Shown: positions 1-7,387, numbered from the stretch's first letter. The stretch is 64,000 nucleotides of DNA from Rhodospira trueperi (GCF_900101965.1 NZ_FNAP01000005.1:1-64000); one strand, 5' to 3'. Notes: a model not told the origin generated them from the letters alone. Translations and numbers: made by a program.

Positions 1-70
1 CCTCGGCGCCCCTGTCGCCTCCCCCGTGCCGAACCTCGCCGAACTCGTCACAGCGCGCTGCCAAGCCTGA
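1..70 (+). CDS. C-terminal end of an unidentified gene (partial)
   Basis: An open frame read from base 2 runs for 22 codons and stops with TGA at 68-70. Its codons favour G/C at the third position, as in real genes of this window. It ends 170 bases before a terminator-like hairpin on the same strand. Only the tail of the protein is visible, so no function can be given. It would belong to the integrative element that fills the left 8.9 kb. The reading is tentative because the piece is so short. Confidence 0.35.
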   Translation, partial: LGAPVASPVPNLAELVTARCQA

Positions 71-331
71 CCGCCCGCACTTCTGCCCCGGTTACCTTCT
101 ACGGTTCGCGAAAGTCGCCCACCACGCCGTTCCCACTCTGGAATGACCCTATCCCCTTGATTCAGAACACGTTCCCCAATTCTGGGGACCGAGCGGATGG
201 GGCTGGCAGCGGCGGGGGGGCACGCCGGAAGTCATTGAAAACCAATTCCCCAAAACGGGGGAATTGTTTTTAATCAATGCCTTACGTTCTTACACCGCTG
301 GCGAAGGGCGTCCGCCACCCCCTCCGGTTCG
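71..331. other. Non-coding spacer at left edge
   Basis: I see no gene here. The stretch holds two palindromes of the form TTCCCC-N6-GGGGA, at 172-189 and 246-263. The second is the core of a terminator-like hairpin and is listed separately. Confidence 0.5.
243..271. terminator. Rho-independent terminator, possibly bidirectional
   Basis: CAATTCCCC (243-251) pairs perfectly with GGGGAATTG (258-266) across a six-base loop, and TTTTT follows on the plus strand at 267-271. On the minus strand the hairpin is followed by GGTTTTC, so it can also stop the leftward genes that end at 332. Its core also matches an upstream palindrome at 172-189, so a protein-binding role is possible. Confidence 0.6.
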
Positions 332-604
332 TCAGTCCTGGGCATGAAGGTGGGCGGCGCCGATGGCCTGATACAACGCGAACAGAGCATCATGCGCCTG
401 GGCCGCAAGCGCGAACCACTCGGGGTTCAGGGTGACGGCCGGGTGTTCCATCAGATGCCCGTCCACGGCTTCCATCAGAAACGACGCCATGTGCAAGGCT
501 TCGTGACACCCGTAGCTTCCGGGCTGGACTCCCTTGGGGTCCAGGTCCTTCCCCATGTCCGCCAGATACTCCTGGCGCAAGGCTTCGGTTTCATCCGGAT
601 TCAT
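332..604 (-). CDS. Conserved hypothetical protein, 90 aa
   Basis: A 90-residue soluble protein with acidic and alanine-rich helices and no membrane segment. The start is the ATG at 604, preceded by AAAGGGAAC at proper spacing. A longer reading to 769 is rejected because it runs through the gene for the upstream 56-residue protein. I do not recognise a domain. It lies 68 bases downstream of that 56-residue gene on the same strand, so the two are probably co-transcribed, with a terminator about 60 bases beyond its stop. It belongs to the integrative element. Function unknown. Confidence 0.6.
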   Translation of the reverse strand: MNPDETEALRQEYLADMGKDLDPKGVQPGSYGCHEALHMASFLMEAVDGHLMEHPAVTLNPEWFALAAQAHDALFALYQAIGAAHLHAQD

Positions 605-672
605 GGCGTTCCCTTTTGCAATCGCGCGCCGTGGGGCGCCACAGGCTTCGAAGCGGTCGGCCCGGCCGCAAT

Positions 673-843
673 TCAGTCCCGCACCTGAGCCCTGGTCGCC
701 GCGCGTCCGACACGCCGCATCCGCCTGGCGAACCGGCGCTTGATCGTCCGCACTTCCCCACGGCGCCACTGGATGAACCTGCGCCCCTTCCGGTTGAAGG
801 CGTCGTACTCATCCTGACTCGTCGGGTCGCGATGCCCCATCAT
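673..843 (-). CDS. Small basic protein, 56 aa
   Basis: A 56-residue reading frame that begins ATG ATG at 843-838 with AAGGGGGAT placed about eight bases upstream. The composition is very basic in the second half (runs such as RRFARRMRR), and the N-terminal part is polar (GHRDPTSQDEYDAF). This suggests a nucleic-acid-binding or structural role, but I do not recognise a family. It precedes the 90-residue gene on the same strand. The good ribosome binding site and the compact reading frame are the reasons for calling it real. Confidence 0.5.
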   Translation of the reverse strand: MMGHRDPTSQDEYDAFNRKGRRFIQWRRGEVRTIKRRFARRMRRVGRAATRAQVRD

Positions 844-1086
844 GGCTCAATCCCCCTTGCCACCTCACGATTGGGTCGCGCCCCACTTGGGGCACCTTTG
901 TGTTCGCCAAATCGGGCGCGCTCAAATGCGTTTCGTCAACCCGACCGGTACGCGCCGTTCACGGTGGGGGTCCCCTTGCGCAACCGAACGCCCGGCCGCG
1001 CCGCCGTTAGGTGCGATGAACTCGACGCCGGCGGGCCAGTTTCGGGGCGCTGCTTACCCTGCCGGGTCAACGGGTTCTGTCAGAGT

Positions 1087-1590
1087 TTATGCACCAAAGG
1101 CTGATAGCGCCTTGAAGCATCCTGTGCAGAATAGAAGGTAGCTTGCGCACCCTGTTAATATGCCAAGGCCGTAGGTTAGGGCAACGCGTCCATTTAAACG
1201 TTCGTTTTCATTTTCAATCTGAGACTGTTCTTCTTTTATGACTTCGTCCGCGCTACCCGATATGATCCATCTCATCTTATTTGCCTCGTTATACTGCATT
1301 TGAGCGAGGCATTGGAAATTAATGTAGGCGATCAAAGCGCATAACGCGATAGATGCTAATCCAGCAACAAACCAGCTTAGGTCAATTTCAGTGCCTTTGT
1401 TGCCAAGGGCAGTCACAAAACCGGGAAAGGCAATTAGAGCGCCGCCATTCAACATAAAGGCCCATCTAACTGCAATTTGTGCGTACGAAATGCTGTGCCC
1501 CATGAACTCTTGCGCTCGCTGTTCATGCGGCGCAACCATTTTTTCATTCCACTCTAAATGAACATCGAGCGGGGTTTTGTTTTCAGTCAT
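1087..1590 (-). CDS. AT-rich three-helix membrane protein downstream of repressor
   Basis: A 167-residue protein with three predicted membrane segments near residues 42-62, 72-93 and 136-157, and a charged, probably coiled region (Glu/Asn/Gln-rich) near 113-133. The start codon overlaps the stop of the upstream XRE gene by eight bases (ATGACTGA), so translation is coupled. Base composition is clearly richer in A+T than every neighbour, a sign of separate acquisition. I do not recognise the family. Expression with a repressor in a phage-like element fits a superinfection-exclusion or membrane effector protein, but that is inference from position only. Confidence 0.75.
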   Translation of the reverse strand: MTENKTPLDVHLEWNEKMVAPHEQRAQEFMGHSISYAQIAVRWAFMLNGGALIAFPGFVTALGNKGTEIDLSWFVAGLASIALCALIAYINFQCLAQMQYNEANKMRWIISGSADEVIKEEQSQIENENERLNGRVALTYGLGILTGCASYLLFCTGCFKALSAFGA

Positions 1591-1828
1591 CCTTATTATC
1601 CCCTTTGAGGCTTAGCCGCACCCCCGGCCCGCCGCCGTTCTCAGGGATGAACACAACGCCAGCCGCTTCAAGAGCGGTGCGGATGGCGGCTTCGGTAGCT
1701 GCGCGGGTATCGTCGCCCCTCTCGAAGCGCGTGACCGTGTTGACGCCGACACCGGCCTTGGCGGCCAAATCCCGTGTCGTCCAATCGAGGGCCGCCCGCC
1801 CCATTCGAGATTGTCTGCCTGAAATCAT
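1583..1828 (-). CDS. XRE-family HTH repressor, 81 aa
   Basis: A compact helix-turn-helix protein. Residues about 17-40 (DLAAKAGVGVNTVTRFE) form a Cro/CI-type HTH, followed by a short C-terminal part with no dimerisation or protease domain. The length suits a minimal phage repressor. The start at 1828 lies only 3 bases from a perfect palindrome GGTGA-N5-TCACC, and a second copy stands 61 bases away in the divergent promoter region. This arrangement implies autorepression and control of the rightward genes. No clear Shine-Dalgarno sequence precedes the ATG, so a leaderless or very short-leader transcript is possible. It is co-transcribed with the membrane protein downstream. Confidence 0.85.
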   Translation of the reverse strand: MISGRQSRMGRAALDWTTRDLAAKAGVGVNTVTRFERGDDTRAATEAAIRTALEAAGVVFIPENGGGPGVRLSLKGDNKDD

Positions 1829-1831
1829 AAT

Positions 1832-1846
1832 GGTGACTTTATCACC
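1832..1846. promoter_or_regulatory. Operator 1 of the element's repressor
   Basis: GGTGACTTTATCACC is an inverted repeat GGTGA-N5-TCACC placed directly upstream of the XRE start codon. An identical pair of half-sites with the same spacing occurs at 1893-1907. Confidence 0.65.
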
Positions 1847-1855
1847 GTTTTCGAC

Positions 1856-1884
1856 TTGACACGCAAGCCTGCCCTGCCCAAGAT
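1856..1884 (+). promoter_or_regulatory. Candidate rightward promoter
   Basis: TTGACA (1856-1861) is followed after 17 bases by CAAGAT (1879-1884), a weak -10. Operator 2 begins nine bases downstream, over the expected transcription start, so the XRE protein could block this promoter. Confidence 0.4.
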
Positions 1885-1892
1885 CGGCTTAT

Positions 1893-1907
1893 GGTGACAA
1901 AATCACC
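1893..1907. promoter_or_regulatory. Operator 2 of the element's repressor
   Basis: GGTGACAAAATCACC has the same GGTGA-N5-TCACC layout as operator 1. It lies in front of the rightward gene that starts at 1980. Confidence 0.65.
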
Positions 1908-1979
1908 AAAGCGGCTGGCGGGGAAGGTGGAAGCTCCCGTCGCCAGCCTGACCGAAACCCCGTGACGGAGACACGAGGC

Positions 1980-2381
1980 ATGGCTGATTCGAGACATACC
2001 ACGCCGCCCCCGAGGGGCGCCACACACTCCCGCCGCGCCCTGTTGAAGACCGGCGCGCTTGCCGTCGGCGCCGCCGCTGTTCCCGCCGTTGCGCTGGCCG
2101 CGCCGTACTCGGACGCGGTCCCGCCCGACATGGACGGACTGGCCGTCATGCAGATCGAAGGCCGGCACATCCTGGTGGACCTGTTTCGCGCGCCGACACC
2201 CGGTGACAACGTGGTTGCCCTTGTGCCCACGCTGGGAACTCGGGACCGGTCTCTGCAAGTGTTCAAGGCGCAAGGCCGCTCTGTGGATTACGCCCTGCCC
2301 CATGGGTCCCGGACGGTCTGGCGGACGGATCGCTGGTACGAAGCCGTGGGCGTGATCGTTGAGGGGGTGCGCCATGCCTGA
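1980..2381 (+). CDS. Tat-signal protein, paralogue 1 of a tandem pair
   Basis: A 133-residue protein. A twin-arginine signal is visible near residues 17-42: SRRALLK, then a hydrophobic alanine/valine stretch ending ALAAP. The mature part is short and carries GLAVMQIEGRHILVDL and RAPTPGDNVVAL, which recur almost unchanged in the next gene. The ATG at 1980 is chosen over a GTG at 1962 because GGAG and GAGG precede it. Its last eight bases overlap the next start (ATGCCTGA). It is the first gene of the operator-controlled rightward operon of the phage-like element. Function unknown; a secreted cargo protein is the simplest reading. Confidence 0.7.
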   Translation: MADSRHTTPPPRGATHSRRALLKTGALAVGAAAVPAVALAAPYSDAVPPDMDGLAVMQIEGRHILVDLFRAPTPGDNVVALVPTLGTRDRSLQVFKAQGRSVDYALPHGSRTVWRTDRWYEAVGVIVEGVRHA

Positions 2382-2775
2382 CGCCATCCCACGCCGCACG
2401 GTCATCAAGGCGGTTGCTCTTGCGGGCGCCGCTGCATCGGTGCCCCTTGCCGTCCTCTCCCCCATACGCGCACCTGAACCGGACCCAACCCGGCACCACC
2501 TGGGCGGCTTTGCCGTCATGCAGATTGGCGGTCGTCGTCTGCTGGTGGACCTGATCCGGGCGCCCGAACCCGGCGATGAGGTTGTGGCGCTGACGCCGGT
2601 CCCGGCCGAGGCAACGCGCGCGCTGACGATCTTCCGCGCGGCCGATTTCCAACCGCCCCAGGCCGCTCCCATGAAGCGGCGGGTCTACTGGCATCGAACG
2701 GAGCCCACCGACGCCATGGTGGCGTGCGAGGCCATCGGCGTGGTGGTGATCCAGGGCGGCCCGGCCCCAGGCTGA
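2374..2775 (+). CDS. Tat-signal protein, paralogue 2 of a tandem pair
   Basis: Also 133 residues, encoded by 402 bases exactly like the preceding gene, which it overlaps by eight bases. The N terminus has PRRTVIK followed by a hydrophobic alanine-rich stretch, a Tat-type signal. The mature part repeats GFAVMQIGGRRLLVDL and RAPEPGDEVVAL, then diverges. Equal length, conserved core and adjacency point to a tandem duplication. No known domain is recognised. About 130 bases without a gene follow before the next promoter. Confidence 0.7.
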   Translation: MPDAIPRRTVIKAVALAGAAASVPLAVLSPIRAPEPDPTRHHLGGFAVMQIGGRRLLVDLIRAPEPGDEVVALTPVPAEATRALTIFRAADFQPPQAAPMKRRVYWHRTEPTDAMVACEAIGVVVIQGGPAPG

Positions 2776-2844
2776 GCGGCGCCGTTGTGGGCGCCGTGGC
2801 GGCCGGGTTCAGAAAACGTTCTCCCCATCCAACGAAAAAACTTA

Positions 2845-2874
2845 TTGCATTCGCACTAGCTTTGCTCCTAACCT
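2845..2874 (+). promoter_or_regulatory. Candidate promoter of the capsid operon
   Basis: TTGCAT (2845-2850) and TAACCT (2869-2874) are 18 bases apart in an A+T-rich pocket in front of the gene at 2904. GCGCAAGCGCAAT just downstream resembles an inverted copy of the -35 region, so a regulator may bind here. Both hexamers are only half matches. Confidence 0.35.
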
Positions 2875-2903
2875 AGCGCAAGCGCAATAGGTGAGGCACT
2901 CCA

Positions 2904-3371
2904 ATGACCGCAAAACCCTCATACCCCGCCATCGTGGTTTCCGCCGTTACGGGCATTCCCCGCAACACCCTCAATTCCTGGATTCACCGTGGGTGCATTC
3001 CCGGCACCTCTGAGACCGTCGCAGGCCGCGCCCGGACGTTCAGCTTTGCCGATATCGTCTCGCTCGCCTGTATTGCTGAACTGGTCAATTGTGGCGTCTC
3101 GATCCGGGTTGCGGCTGAAATCTTCAGTCGCCAGGACCTGCGGTCCTGGATCGACGTTCACCAGGAGTACGAAGAGGCGGGCCTTCCTGAAGAACCGTTT
3201 TACGTGTCCATCATCAAGGCGCGGGACACGGAAGGTCGGGACTACGTTGACTTCGCCCTGATGTACAACGCGGCTGAACTTCAGGCGGAGGTCGCGGCCC
3301 GCCGCCTGGCGGTGATCCTGGATGTTTCCGCGATCCGTCGCGAAACGGCCGAGAAGCTTCGGGGCGCCTGA
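2904..3371 (+). CDS. MerR-like HTH protein before the portal gene
   Basis: A 155-residue protein. Residues about 12-70 look like a MerR/winged HTH: GIPRNTLNSWIHRG followed by a long helix pair beginning with FSFADIVSLA. The C-terminal half is a mixed region ending in a charged helix. The stop is two bases before the portal start, so the genes are coupled. In lambda-like phages this slot, ahead of the portal, is used by DNA-packaging genes. The protein could be a diverged small-terminase-like DNA-binding protein or a regulator of the late operon. Sequence alone does not decide. Confidence 0.65.
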   Translation: MTAKPSYPAIVVSAVTGIPRNTLNSWIHRGCIPGTSETVAGRARTFSFADIVSLACIAELVNCGVSIRVAAEIFSRQDLRSWIDVHQEYEEAGLPEEPFYVSIIKARDTEGRDYVDFALMYNAAELQAEVAARRLAVILDVSAIRRETAEKLRGA

Positions 3372-3373
3372 CC

Positions 3374-4834
3374 ATGGCCGCGCCGCTTTCCCGCATCGTC
3401 CGGCGGCTGTTCCGCCGCTCGCTGGATGCCGGTGGGTCGGGCCGGCGCTGGTCCGGGGCGCCGGTGTCGGGTCGGTCCCTGACCAACGAGGTTATCGGCG
3501 CCGGCCGGACGATCCAGGCGCGGGCCGCGCACGTCGTGCGCAACAACGCCCATGCCGGCGCGGGTGTCCAGGGGCTCGTGTCCAACATCGTTGGGCCGGG
3601 CATCAAGCCGTCCTCGCAGCATCCCGACCCCGCCACGCGGGAGCGGATCAACGAGGTTGCCGGGGACCTGTTGGACCATCTGGACTATGACGGCCCGGGC
3701 GGGTTTTACGGTGCCCAGGCCATGGCGTGCGGTCAGATGGTCGAGGTCGGGGAGTGCTTCGGGCAGTTGTTCGAAGACTCCGACGAACCGGGACTGACGC
3801 GCCTTCGCCTGATCCACGCGGACCAAGTGCCCTATGAGTTCCCCATGATCGGCCCCGCTTCCCGCGTCCGCGCGGGTGTGGAACTGGACGACATGGGCCG
3901 GGTGCAGGCTTACCACGTCCTTCCCCGCCGTCCGGACGATCCGACCGCACCGTTCGTGAATGCCTTCACCCCGGTTCGGATCGACGCGCGGGACATGGTC
4001 CATCTGTTTCTGCCTCAAGAGCCCGGACAGTTGCGCGGCGTGTCCTGGTTCGCGCGAGTGCTGTTGAAGCTGCACGAGTTGGACCAGTTGGACGACGCCA
4101 CCCTGGTGAGCGCCAAGGCCCGCGCCATGATCATGGGCGCGATCACTGACCCCGAGGGCAACGGGGGCGGCATGGACGGGACCCAGGACGGTGGTGTTCT
4201 GACCGCCGGCATGGAGCCGGGGAGCCTGCTGAACCTGCCCCCGGGCACGGGTGTGGACTGGTTCGACCCCAAGGCGTTCGAAGATTACGACGCCTTCACC
4301 AAGGCGCACCTGCGCGCGGTCGCGGCCGGGCTGGGCATCCCTTACGAGGTCCTGACCGGGGACCTGGCGGGCGTCAACTATTCGTCCATCCGCGCGGGTC
4401 TGGTCGAGTTCCGCAAGCGCCTGGAGCACTGGCAGCACAACGTCATGGTGCCCCGGTTCTGCCAACCGGTGTGGGACCGGGTTGTCTCGACGGCCGGCGC
4501 CGCTGGTTTGTTGCCGGGCTATGCCGACGATCCCGCCGCGTTCCATCGCGTCGAGTGGCTGCCCCCGCGTCAGGAATGGGTCGATCCCAAGAAGGACGCC
4601 GAGGCGGAAATCATCGCCATCCGGGCGGGCCTGAAGTCCCGGACCCAGGCCATCGCCGAACGCGGCTATGACGCCGAAAAGATCGACGCCGAGCTTGCGG
4701 CGGAGCGCGCACGCGAGGCCCGGCTTGGCCTGACGGTGGACACGAACCCGGCCGTGACGACCAAGGCGGGCCTGACCCCGACGCTCTTGACCGATGAGTC
4801 CCCAGCACCGGAGGCGACCGACTATGCGGCATGA
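3374..4834 (+). CDS. Lambda-family phage portal protein
   Basis: A 486-residue protein of the lambda gpB-like portal family, which forms the dodecameric ring at the capsid vertex through which DNA enters. Recognised by the N-terminal region with RTIQARAAHVVRNN and GLVSNIVGPG, the central DMVHLF and RGVSW motifs, and the GIPYEVLTGD...NYSSIRAG segment near residues 325-345, typical of this family. The length is within the usual 480-530 range. It begins two bases after the HTH gene and overlaps the next small gene by eleven bases. A portal without a terminase large subunit beside it is unusual. Confidence 0.93.
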   Translation: MAAPLSRIVRRLFRRSLDAGGSGRRWSGAPVSGRSLTNEVIGAGRTIQARAAHVVRNNAHAGAGVQGLVSNIVGPGIKPSSQHPDPATRERINEVAGDLLDHLDYDGPGGFYGAQAMACGQMVEVGECFGQLFEDSDEPGLTRLRLIHADQVPYEFPMIGPASRVRAGVELDDMGRVQAYHVLPRRPDDPTAPFVNAFTPVRIDARDMVHLFLPQEPGQLRGVSWFARVLLKLHELDQLDDATLVSAKARAMIMGAITDPEGNGGGMDGTQDGGVLTAGMEPGSLLNLPPGTGVDWFDPKAFEDYDAFTKAHLRAVAAGLGIPYEVLTGDLAGVNYSSIRAGLVEFRKRLEHWQHNVMVPRFCQPVWDRVVSTAGAAGLLPGYADDPAAFHRVEWLPPRQEWVDPKKDAEAEIIAIRAGLKSRTQAIAERGYDAEKIDAELAAERAREARLGLTVDTNPAVTTKAGLTPTLLTDESPAPEATDYAA

Positions 4835-4979
4835 ACCCTGCTCTGAACGCGCCCGCGCCGCCAGTTGCGGGGACTTCGCCGCCTGGCTGGCTGAGCGTGA
4901 AGCCGAATTCGAACGCCTGCTTGAAGACCTGATGGACGATGAACCGGTTGCGCGGAAGGCCCCCGACGATGCCGCTTGA
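4824..4979 (+). CDS. Small acidic phage protein, 51 aa
   Basis: A 51-residue reading frame between portal and capsid genes, overlapping both by eleven bases. GGAGG stands nine bases before the ATG. The sequence is acidic and helical (AWLAEREAEFERLLEDLMDD). Overlap at both ends and a strong ribosome binding site support it as a real coupled gene. Small proteins are common at this position in lambda-like head modules; the function here is unknown. Confidence 0.6.
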   Translation: MRHEPCSERARAASCGDFAAWLAEREAEFERLLEDLMDDEPVARKAPDDAA

Positions 4980-6816
4980 TTCCACCGCGCTGCGCACCCG
5001 CGCCGCTCAACGGGCCGCGACCTTGGATCGTGAAGCCCGGACCGTGGAGGTCGTGGCCCTGTCCGGGCTGGCCCCTGTCACCCGTCCGGCACCGGCACCC
5101 GCGCACGACGTGCGCGGCCCGTGGATTGAGGAACTGGACGCGGCCGGCGCCGGCTATGTCACGGGCGCCCCGGTGCTCATGGACCACCGCAACGCCGTGG
5201 ATGCCGTCGTTGGCACCGTCGAGGGCGCGCGGGTCGAGGGTGACCGGATCATCGCGACGGTGCGCTTCGATGCCTCCCCGGAGGCGGATCGCCTGATGGA
5301 CAAGGTCCAGGCCGGTTCGGTGCGCGGCGTGTCGCTGGGCTACAGCGTCCAGGAGTGGAGGCGCGCGGGCGCCCGCGATGGGCTTCCCGTCTTCCGCGCC
5401 ACGAAGTGGACGCCCCGAGAACTGTCTTTCACCCCGCTGGGGAGCGACCCCGGCGCCATCGTGCGAAAGGAGCACATCACCATGGCGGATCAGGCGCAGC
5501 CGACGCCGACCGGCGAGCCGAATACGGACGGCGCCGCGAGCATCGAGGATCGCGTTGGCGCTCTCGAAACCAATATGGAAGGCATGGCCGCCACCCTGGA
5601 CGAAATCAAGGCGGCCGTGACCAAGGGCACGAACGACAACGACAGCCGGTCGGACACGGCCACGCGGTCCGTTGCCCCCGGGACGGTGAGCACGCGCGCC
5701 ACCGTCATCAACAACCGGCCGGGCAGCGTGACGGGCGGCGCCGACTACACCGACCCGGCGGTGATCCGCCGCGCCATGGCGGACTCGCTGGCGGCGCACT
5801 TCACGCCCCTGGTGAAGCCGGAGGGCATGGCGGCGCAGTTCATGCGACATCGCGCCCTGGATTTTGTGGCGGAATTGGCGGCGGTCCGTGGCGAGCGCGT
5901 CAACGCCTTCGACCGTGAAGCGGTGTTCAACACCATCTTCACCCGCGCGCACACGACGTCGGACTTCCCGCTGCTGCTGGCGGACGCGGCCAACAAGGCG
6001 CTGCTGGCGCAGTATCAGGCGGCGGCGCCGACCTATCGCCAGTTGGCGGCCAAGAAGCCCATGAACGACTTCAAGGCCCACAAGTTCCTTCGCGTCGGGG
6101 ACTTCCCGGACTTCCAGGAAGTGGCGGAAGGCGGCGCGCATGTGCGTGGTTCGATCAGCGAAACCCAGGAAACCGTGACGCCCAAGGAGTTCGCGACCGG
6201 GATCACCATCGGTCGGCGGGTCCTGATCAACGATGACCTTGGCGCCCTCGCGGACTTTTCCGCCCTTGTCGCCGTCCGCGCCGCCGCGTTCGAAAACAGC
6301 TTGGTCTATGCGCTGTTGGCCGGCAACGGCCCGACCATGAGCGATGGAGTCGCGCTGTTCCATGCGGGGTCCCACGGCAACAAGGCCGGCACGGGCGGGG
6401 CGATCAGCGTGACCACCGTTGGCGCGGCCGTGGCGGCGCTGCGCAAGATGACGGGCCTGGACGGCATGAAGCTGAACGTCCAGCCGAAGTTCCTGGTGTG
6501 CGGCCCCGATACCGAACTGACCGCGCGCCAGGTCCTGGCCGCCATCACTCCGACCAAGTCCGGGGATGTGAACCCGTGGGCCGGGCAGTTGGAGTTGGTG
6601 GTTGATGCCAACATCACCGGCAATCGGTGGCATGTGGCGGCCGATCCGATGCAGGTGCCGAGCCTCGTCTATGGCTACGTCCAGGGCGCCGAAGGCCCCC
6701 AGATTCACACCGAAATCGACTTCGACACGCGCGGCGTGCGCGTGCGCGCGGGCCTGGATTTTGGCTGCGGGGCCATCGACTACCGGGGCCTGTACCTGAA
6801 CGAAGGGTCCGCCTGA
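4969..6816 (+). CDS. Prohead protease-major capsid fusion protein
   Basis: A 615-residue fusion. Residues about 1-165 are a prohead serine protease of the U35/S78 type: MDHRNAVDAVVGTV carries the expected histidine, GSVRGVSLGY the serine region, and ELSFTPLG closes the domain. Residues about 172-235 are a polar, probably coiled scaffold-like linker. The rest is a Mu gpT-like major capsid domain (FNTIFTRAHTTSDFP, GITIGRRVLINDDL, PKFLVCGP). The start at 4969 is preferred over 4939 because GGAAGG precedes it. An in-frame ATG at 5482 with AAAGGAG nine bases upstream could make a separate scaffold-capsid product of 444 residues. Confidence 0.9.
   Translation: MPLDSTALRTRAAQRAATLDREARTVEVVALSGLAPVTRPAPAPAHDVRGPWIEELDAAGAGYVTGAPVLMDHRNAVDAVVGTVEGARVEGDRIIATVRFDASPEADRLMDKVQAGSVRGVSLGYSVQEWRRAGARDGLPVFRATKWTPRELSFTPLGSDPGAIVRKEHITMADQAQPTPTGEPNTDGAASIEDRVGALETNMEGMAATLDEIKAAVTKGTNDNDSRSDTATRSVAPGTVSTRATVINNRPGSVTGGADYTDPAVIRRAMADSLAAHFTPLVKPEGMAAQFMRHRALDFVAELAAVRGERVNAFDREAVFNTIFTRAHTTSDFPLLLADAANKALLAQYQAAAPTYRQLAAKKPMNDFKAHKFLRVGDFPDFQEVAEGGAHVRGSISETQETVTPKEFATGITIGRRVLINDDLGALADFSALVAVRAAAFENSLVYALLAGNGPTMSDGVALFHAGSHGNKAGTGGAISVTTVGAAVAALRKMTGLDGMKLNVQPKFLVCGPDTELTARQVLAAITPTKSGDVNPWAGQLELVVDANITGNRWHVAADPMQVPSLVYGYVQGAEGPQIHTEIDFDTRGVRVRAGLDFGCGAIDYRGLYLNEGSA
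5466..5484 (+). promoter_or_regulatory. Internal ribosome binding site and start in the capsid fusion gene
   Basis: AAAGGAG (5466-5472) lies nine bases before an ATG (5482-5484) in the same frame as the fusion gene. The site falls precisely at the end of the protease domain. It would yield a protease-free scaffold-capsid protein from the same mRNA, as lambda does with C and Nu3. Confidence 0.55.
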
Positions 6817-6818
6817 TC

Positions 6819-7034
6819 ATGGCGGACCTGGCCACCCTGATCGCCCGCCGTGATGCCCTCGAAGGGCAGATGGCGGCGGGCGTTCTGACCGTCGAGCACG
6901 ATGGGAAGCGGGTCACCTATCGCAACATGGCTGAAATGGAGGCCGCGCTCTCCCGTCTCAACCGGGCCATCGCGTCGGCTTCGGGGACGGCCCGTGTTTA
7001 CACCGTGCGCATTTCGACCACGAAAGGACTCTGA
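6819..7034 (+). CDS. gpW-like head-tail joining protein
   Basis: A 71-residue protein beginning MADLATLIARRDALEGQM, followed by a beta-hairpin region (TVEHDGKRVTYRN) and a helix (MEAALSRLNRAIA). Size and helix-hairpin-helix order match the lambda gpW family, which plugs the portal after packaging so that tails can attach. It starts two bases after the capsid stop and ends two bases before the next gene. In lambda the W gene lies before the portal; here it follows the capsid gene. Confidence 0.75.
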   Translation: MADLATLIARRDALEGQMAAGVLTVEHDGKRVTYRNMAEMEAALSRLNRAIASASGTARVYTVRISTTKGL

Positions 7035-7036
7035 TC

Positions 7037-7387
7037 ATGGCGAAGACCTTCCTGCAGGATGGTGACCGGGTCACCGTCGCGGCCCCGGCCGGGGGTGTAT
7101 CCTCCGGCGACCTGGTCATTGTCGGTGCCATCGCGGGCGTGGTCCTGACCGATGCCGAGGCCACGGCCGACGTAGTGCTTCAGACGACGGGTGTCTGGAC
7201 CCTGCCGAAGCTGTCCACGGCCGTCATCGGGCAGGGTGCCGCCGTGTCGTGGGATATCGACCCGGGGCAGGTGGTGTTGCCGGACTCCGGTCACTACCCC
7301 ATCGGCACGGCGGTTCAGGCCGCCGGCAACGGCGCGGCCACCGTCGCGGTGCGCCTGGACGGCGTGGCGACGGCCGCCGCCGCGTGA
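7037..7387 (+). CDS. DUF2190 capsid cement/decoration protein
   Basis: A 116-residue beta-rich protein that begins MAKTFLQDGDRVTVAAPAGGV and contains GDLVIVGAIAGVVLTDA and SGHYPIGTAVQAAG. This pattern is typical of DUF2190 proteins, small capsid-surface cement proteins encoded next to major capsid genes. It is the last structural gene visible; about 150 bases without a gene follow. No tail gene comes after it. Confidence 0.85.
   Translation: MAKTFLQDGDRVTVAAPAGGVSSGDLVIVGAIAGVVLTDAEATADVVLQTTGVWTLPKLSTAVIGQGAAVSWDIDPGQVVLPDSGHYPIGTAVQAAGNGAATVAVRLDGVATAAAA

Noticed and set aside
1-330. Left attachment site of the element
   Set aside because: No copy of the tRNA-Gln 3' sequence could be found here; the boundary must lie outside the window.
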